Of a stretch of 64,000 nucleotides of DNA, positions 60,101 to 64,000 are shown piece by piece. Source of the stretch: Porites lobata (taxonomy: Eukaryota; Cnidaria; Anthozoa; Scleractinia; Poritidae); the NCBI GenBank assembly GCA_942486035.1, contig CALNXK010000037.1, positions 2,979,001-3,043,000 on the forward strand, written 5' to 3'. The notes beneath the pieces are model-generated. The model was not told the origin of the DNA. It did no database searches and worked only from the letters and a program-made list of their open reading frames with translations. Positions within the stretch are counted from its first letter, which is position 1. Each line of letters begins with the position of its first letter. The position numbers and the translations under genes are program-made.

Positions 60101-62411
60101 TCTTTTAGTGAGTCACTTTGGCGACATCTGCTACGAACGAATAGCGGGTGTTCAGTTTATATTACGTGTACTCTGGACAACCGATCGGACCAAGCCTTGA
60201 AAAACTCCTTTCCATTATTTTCATGTGGGAAGAAGTTGCTTTTTCCTGTGTTACTTCAATTTCAACAACGTCAGACTGAAAGCTTCTCAAACGCTTTGAT
60301 GTCTAGCCTTGATCATGGCAAAACGCAGGTGTCCTGCATTGTTCTAAAACCTTACTTCTCGGCATGTCTAGCAACGGTCGATGATGAGATTTTAACTTTG
60401 AATTAACCTTTTGCCGCCACTGGGTGCCAAAAAACAAATTAATTTAGCAAGTTTATAAAAACTCCTCATTGGAACAGCTACTGACTAATAGGACAAACGA
60501 TATGATTAATGGGACAAACGAACTTACACAGGCTTTCTAGCCTTAACTTTTATCGTGTCAAAATAAATGTTCTATGTTATGTTATGCTATGTTACACGAT
60601 GTTACAATAAACTACTCTACATGCAATTGTGGTGCTGGGGGGGGGGGGGGATTTTCGGAAATTGGTCGCCGCTGAGTCAAGTGCTTATCCTATACCAGAT
60701 GCCAAATTTCCCTACGCTATTTCACATTTTATTTACGTTATTTTAATTCCTCTTTTAGACTAAATTCTTGTTTCTCTATTCTCTATACCCTATCTCCGGC
60801 TAATCAGCTTGGAAATCGCTTATTCTATTTTGTATCTTTGCACCCCCCCCCCCGGACTCTTCTCCCGGCACTTCTTGGTAGCTCGCACGTGAATAGTCAC
60901 ACCTTAGTTCATCCAAAGACCCACTTTGGACAGTATAATTAACGGTCACGTTCGAATATCACAGATCAAAATTCAGAGCCAAATATTTTAAAAAGAGAAA
61001 AATGGACAAGTTTCTCATTCTTCTTTTTTTCGATATTTTGTTCGGTTTAAAGATATACCGTGAGTTACAATAAAGTACAAATTTGATCGATAACTGCGAC
61101 TATGTAAGCTGATTTCAATCTCTGATGTTTTGAGGTAATATACTGCGGTTAAACAGGAAATCTTGCAACAAAACTCTCGACAAAAGCGGGGCTTTTATTT
61201 CGACTTTATCATCTTCTCCATTTTGTTAATTTCAGTAAAAATTGAACACAAGAACTTTTTTAAGTACCAAGTAACTATACTGCTGTTGTCAAGTATTTTT
61301 CCTAGGACCAATGAAAAAAGTTGTTTTACTCATATGAAATTATTTTCAATTTTCTGGCAAAGGAATTTCTGACAAGTTCATTTCTACAATTTCACTCACG
61401 AAGGGGATAACGTGGGTTGAAGTGTTGGCGTTTTCTCACAGGTTAACATTTCCGGAAAAAAAAACGTCGAGATCTTAAGGCGCCAGTGTTAACGCTGGCG
61501 GTAGGTATAGGCATGGCATTTATTGACACTTTTCCAAACCCTTTCATCTTTGGAACCCGCGGAGTGGGTGCCGAAAAAGTGAAGGCTTTGGCGCCATAAA
61601 GATTGCCCGAGGCAGCTTATCACCCATCAAACAATCCGAAAACCAAATTCAAGCAGGCCTGTTGAACTTCAAGTTGTCATACAGTAAATGATTTTTATTA
61701 GTAACGGCTGGAGCTGATTATGCATTATGAAGAATATTTTTCTTGCTCTCACCGGCTGTAAAAACATTAAAAATTGAGGAAAAATAAAGACATTTCCTCT
61801 TCTTTCTTGTATAAACATTGGTTTATTCTGTCGATAAAAGCTTAATGATTTTCCGGATCTGAGCTAAGGGATGGTACTGTTCCAGAGCAAACAATGAAGA
61901 ATTATTATTTTTTCTGGTGATTTTACCCCTGTAGGCGTGGTCAAAAGCCTTCTTAATTTCTAGTCAGGCCTTTTGTCAAATTCAATAAAATAAAAAGCTT
62001 TTATTGTCCATTGTCTTTCTTTTTTCCCATGCTATGCCATTCAACTATCATATTTCTAACGTTTCTCGCGCTGTGGAACATAACCACGGGCCAGTAAACT
62101 GGACTGACGCTTCCTAGTATATTATTTTGTCCATGAGATTCAGACTTTCATTTTCATATAGACGATGTCTTCATTTAATTAAGAGACGAAAAGCTATAAA
62201 TCAGAATAAAGTACTGTAGGGTATGAGCAATGCGAGATTATATGATTGGCCCCTACAAATCTAGCTTATCCGCATTGATGTTAGCAGTGATCAAAGTCGA
62301 ATTTCTCCTTGAAGTGACTTAACCTTTGACAGGGGCACCCAACGAGAATATACTTAAATATTTTCGTATTTAAACGGTAGATTTAGGCATAATTTTATCC
62401 CCTAAACATTT

Positions 62412-62670
62412 CTTATCTGTTCGGATTTCCTAGCTGAAAGTCTAGTGATCCGAAAATTATAGGGATCAAAACTTACCTTTTCGAAAGTTTCAACCAGAAA
62501 AATGGCTCCCGAAAATTCTAGGTGACCTTTTTAGGGTAAAAATCCGTAAAAATGGGCAATTATACCATTTTTTAGCTGTTCGAAAATCCTAGGAGAGGCA
62601 GGCAAGCAAGAAATTTTACGACAAATGTTCCGAAAATTCTAGATCTCAAATCGTCTTCCGAACAGATATG
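62412..62670. mobile_element. Foldback/MITE with ATCTGTTCGGA ends
   Basis: CTTATCTGTTCGGAT at left is matched in reverse by TTCCGAACAGATATG at right. Three internal CGAAAATTCTAGG-like repeats lie on the same strand. About 259 bp, non-coding. Confidence 0.55.
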
Positions 62671-64000
62671 AGGTGTGATAACAGAATTTGATGAATTCCT
62701 TTGATTTCAAGCTCGACTCTCTGCCGTCTTGATAAATTTTAGGGATTAGAAATTAGAATCTGTATTTAATGCTCTGAATTATTCAGGCCGATCAGTTCCT
62801 TGTCAGTTCTCAGTGTGGCCACTGGCTATATTTCAGTCGTGTTCCTTTTCTGTTTTAACTACAGGATTACGGTACTTCTTTAGTTAAAAATGGCGCTAGT
62901 TTTCATAGTTCGGCCAAATGAACAGTTGGAAGCTTAGCTACTGAGCTCAGCTTTTCTCCAGGACAGCATTCCACACGCTCATTAAACGTGTTGAGCAAGA
63001 AGTCATGTGAAGCTCTTTCACTTTAAGACTGTCATTAAATAACAGTTACTGACGCGATGCCAGGGTGCATAAACAGTTGTGTTTTCCTGTGACGATGTTA
63101 CGTTTATTGTTGAGGGTTACGTTATTGTATGAAATTCCATACGGATGAAAAGCTTATGCTACTGGTTTAAGAGTATACTGGCACGTCGGCTTCAGCCTAA
63201 ATCGGCTCCAGCTCGTAATAACTTACAGCAATGTCGCCAGTTCTGGCTACCGACAACCTTGACAAAACACCTGATTTGAAAGTTTAGCGAGTGTTGATCA
63301 CAGTAATGTTCAGTTGCAATTTAAAAGTAAAACACCGTGTGTATTTCGGCATTTGATACCGCTGGTTCTTATAGTGTGCAAGTTGTCTCACAGGGCCCAG
63401 TTTACTGGCTGCAGGTGCCGCTCGTAGGTTTAGTTTTCAAAAATAACCAGCCGATTCTTACTTGCCCCCAAGATGTCCAGCTCCGGACTTCAAAGAACAC
63501 TGCCCTGAAACGTTTTCAAAAAAGATGTAGGTATGCATTTGTCGAGCAGCCTTTTGAAAGAAAATTGATTTTGCCGGAGATAATTGGATAATTAAAAAAG
63601 AAATAATGTGTGATATGATATAGCTTCTGGAAGCAAAGTTATGGAATATTGAATTAGGCACTGAAAAGTTAAGGTAGCATTTTGATAACAAAGGTCAATG
63701 GAATACTAGAAAGATATCAGAATTTTGTAGGAAAAAAAAAATGCTTCCAATTTCGAAAAAATCTCAAGCTAACTTGTTCGAGGTGCTTTTGCTATCCGTG
63801 CAGCTGATGAATTGGATGCTCTGAAATTACTTTTTTTATAATGTTGAGAAATATTTGTTGACACACAGGTGTTGACAGCTGCCTAGAGTTTGAAGGGGAT
63901 TTATGACAAAAGGTGTCATAAGGAAAACAATTACCTGTTAGGCTAAAACCAAGGCACGCCCAAGAGCTTTTTGTATTGTTAGAATGCTAAACTAAAAACG

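Larger units (their letters stand above)
53400..64000. other. No recognisable gene
   Basis: I see no exon series, tRNA or rRNA here. The longest frames (for example 138 codons at 57493) are low-complexity or have no protein-like features. The stretch holds the hAT-like MITE at 54079, the hairpin at 57104, the inverted-repeat element at 62412, a GTTATGTTATGCTATG-type run near 60570-60600, and homopolymers of G (about 60638-60651) and C (about 60844-60855). Confidence 0.45.

Noticed and set aside
1..64000. CRISPR arrays, bacterial operons or prophage
   Set aside because: Spliced genes, SINEs and MITEs show eukaryotic nuclear DNA; no regular spacer-repeat arrays were seen.

Overview
This is an AT-rich, intron-rich eukaryotic window. 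The two intact genes and the repeat types point to a cnidarian, probably an anthozoan such as a stony coral. That assignment is inference; no species can be named from the sequence alone. Two genes can be assembled exon by exon. The first is a 26-exon kinesin-3 motor of the KIF16B type on the + strand (27304-47132). All its exons join in frame through GT-AG introns to give 1,270 residues. The second is a two-exon PRSS23/PRSS35-type trypsin-fold serine protease on the - strand (51467-53273; 391 residues). The genes are convergent and about 4.3 kb apart.

Layout. 1-2.4 kb: a degenerate Cys-rich gene fragment on the - strand, and a promoter-like segment with YY1-like and E2F-like motifs and an exon with a strong splice donor. 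About 2.6-18.1 kb: a large non-coding repeat complex built around a palindrome centred near 8282, with arms of at least 5 kb, direct copies of arm segments out to 18 kb, nested foldback elements, and a short array of ATGCAAAT-like (POU octamer-like) motifs. 18.8-27.2 kb: two isolated exon-like segments, nested MITEs and otherwise unassigned DNA. 27.3-47.1 kb: the kinesin gene, whose introns are loaded with MITEs, tRNA-derived SINEs, a tetranucleotide satellite and a 5'-truncated Penelope-like retroelement. 47.1-51.4 kb: intergenic DNA with one MITE. 51.4-53.3 kb: the protease gene. 53.3-64 kb: no recognisable gene, two or more MITEs and simple repeats.

Most interesting points. (1) The kinesin lacks the C-terminal PX domain that anchors KIF16B to PI3P on endosomes. 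It ends instead in Cys-Ile-Leu-Leu, a geranylgeranyl-type CaaX box, which suggests a different way of attaching the motor to membrane. (2) The Penelope-like fragment in kinesin intron 8 retains a GIY-YIG endonuclease end and a complete-looking type I hammerhead ribozyme in sense orientation, so it could cleave the kinesin pre-mRNA. (3) The roughly 15 kb inverted-repeat complex has no coding capacity and no class I can name. (4) The protease carries an Arg/Lys-rich C-terminal extension after the catalytic domain.
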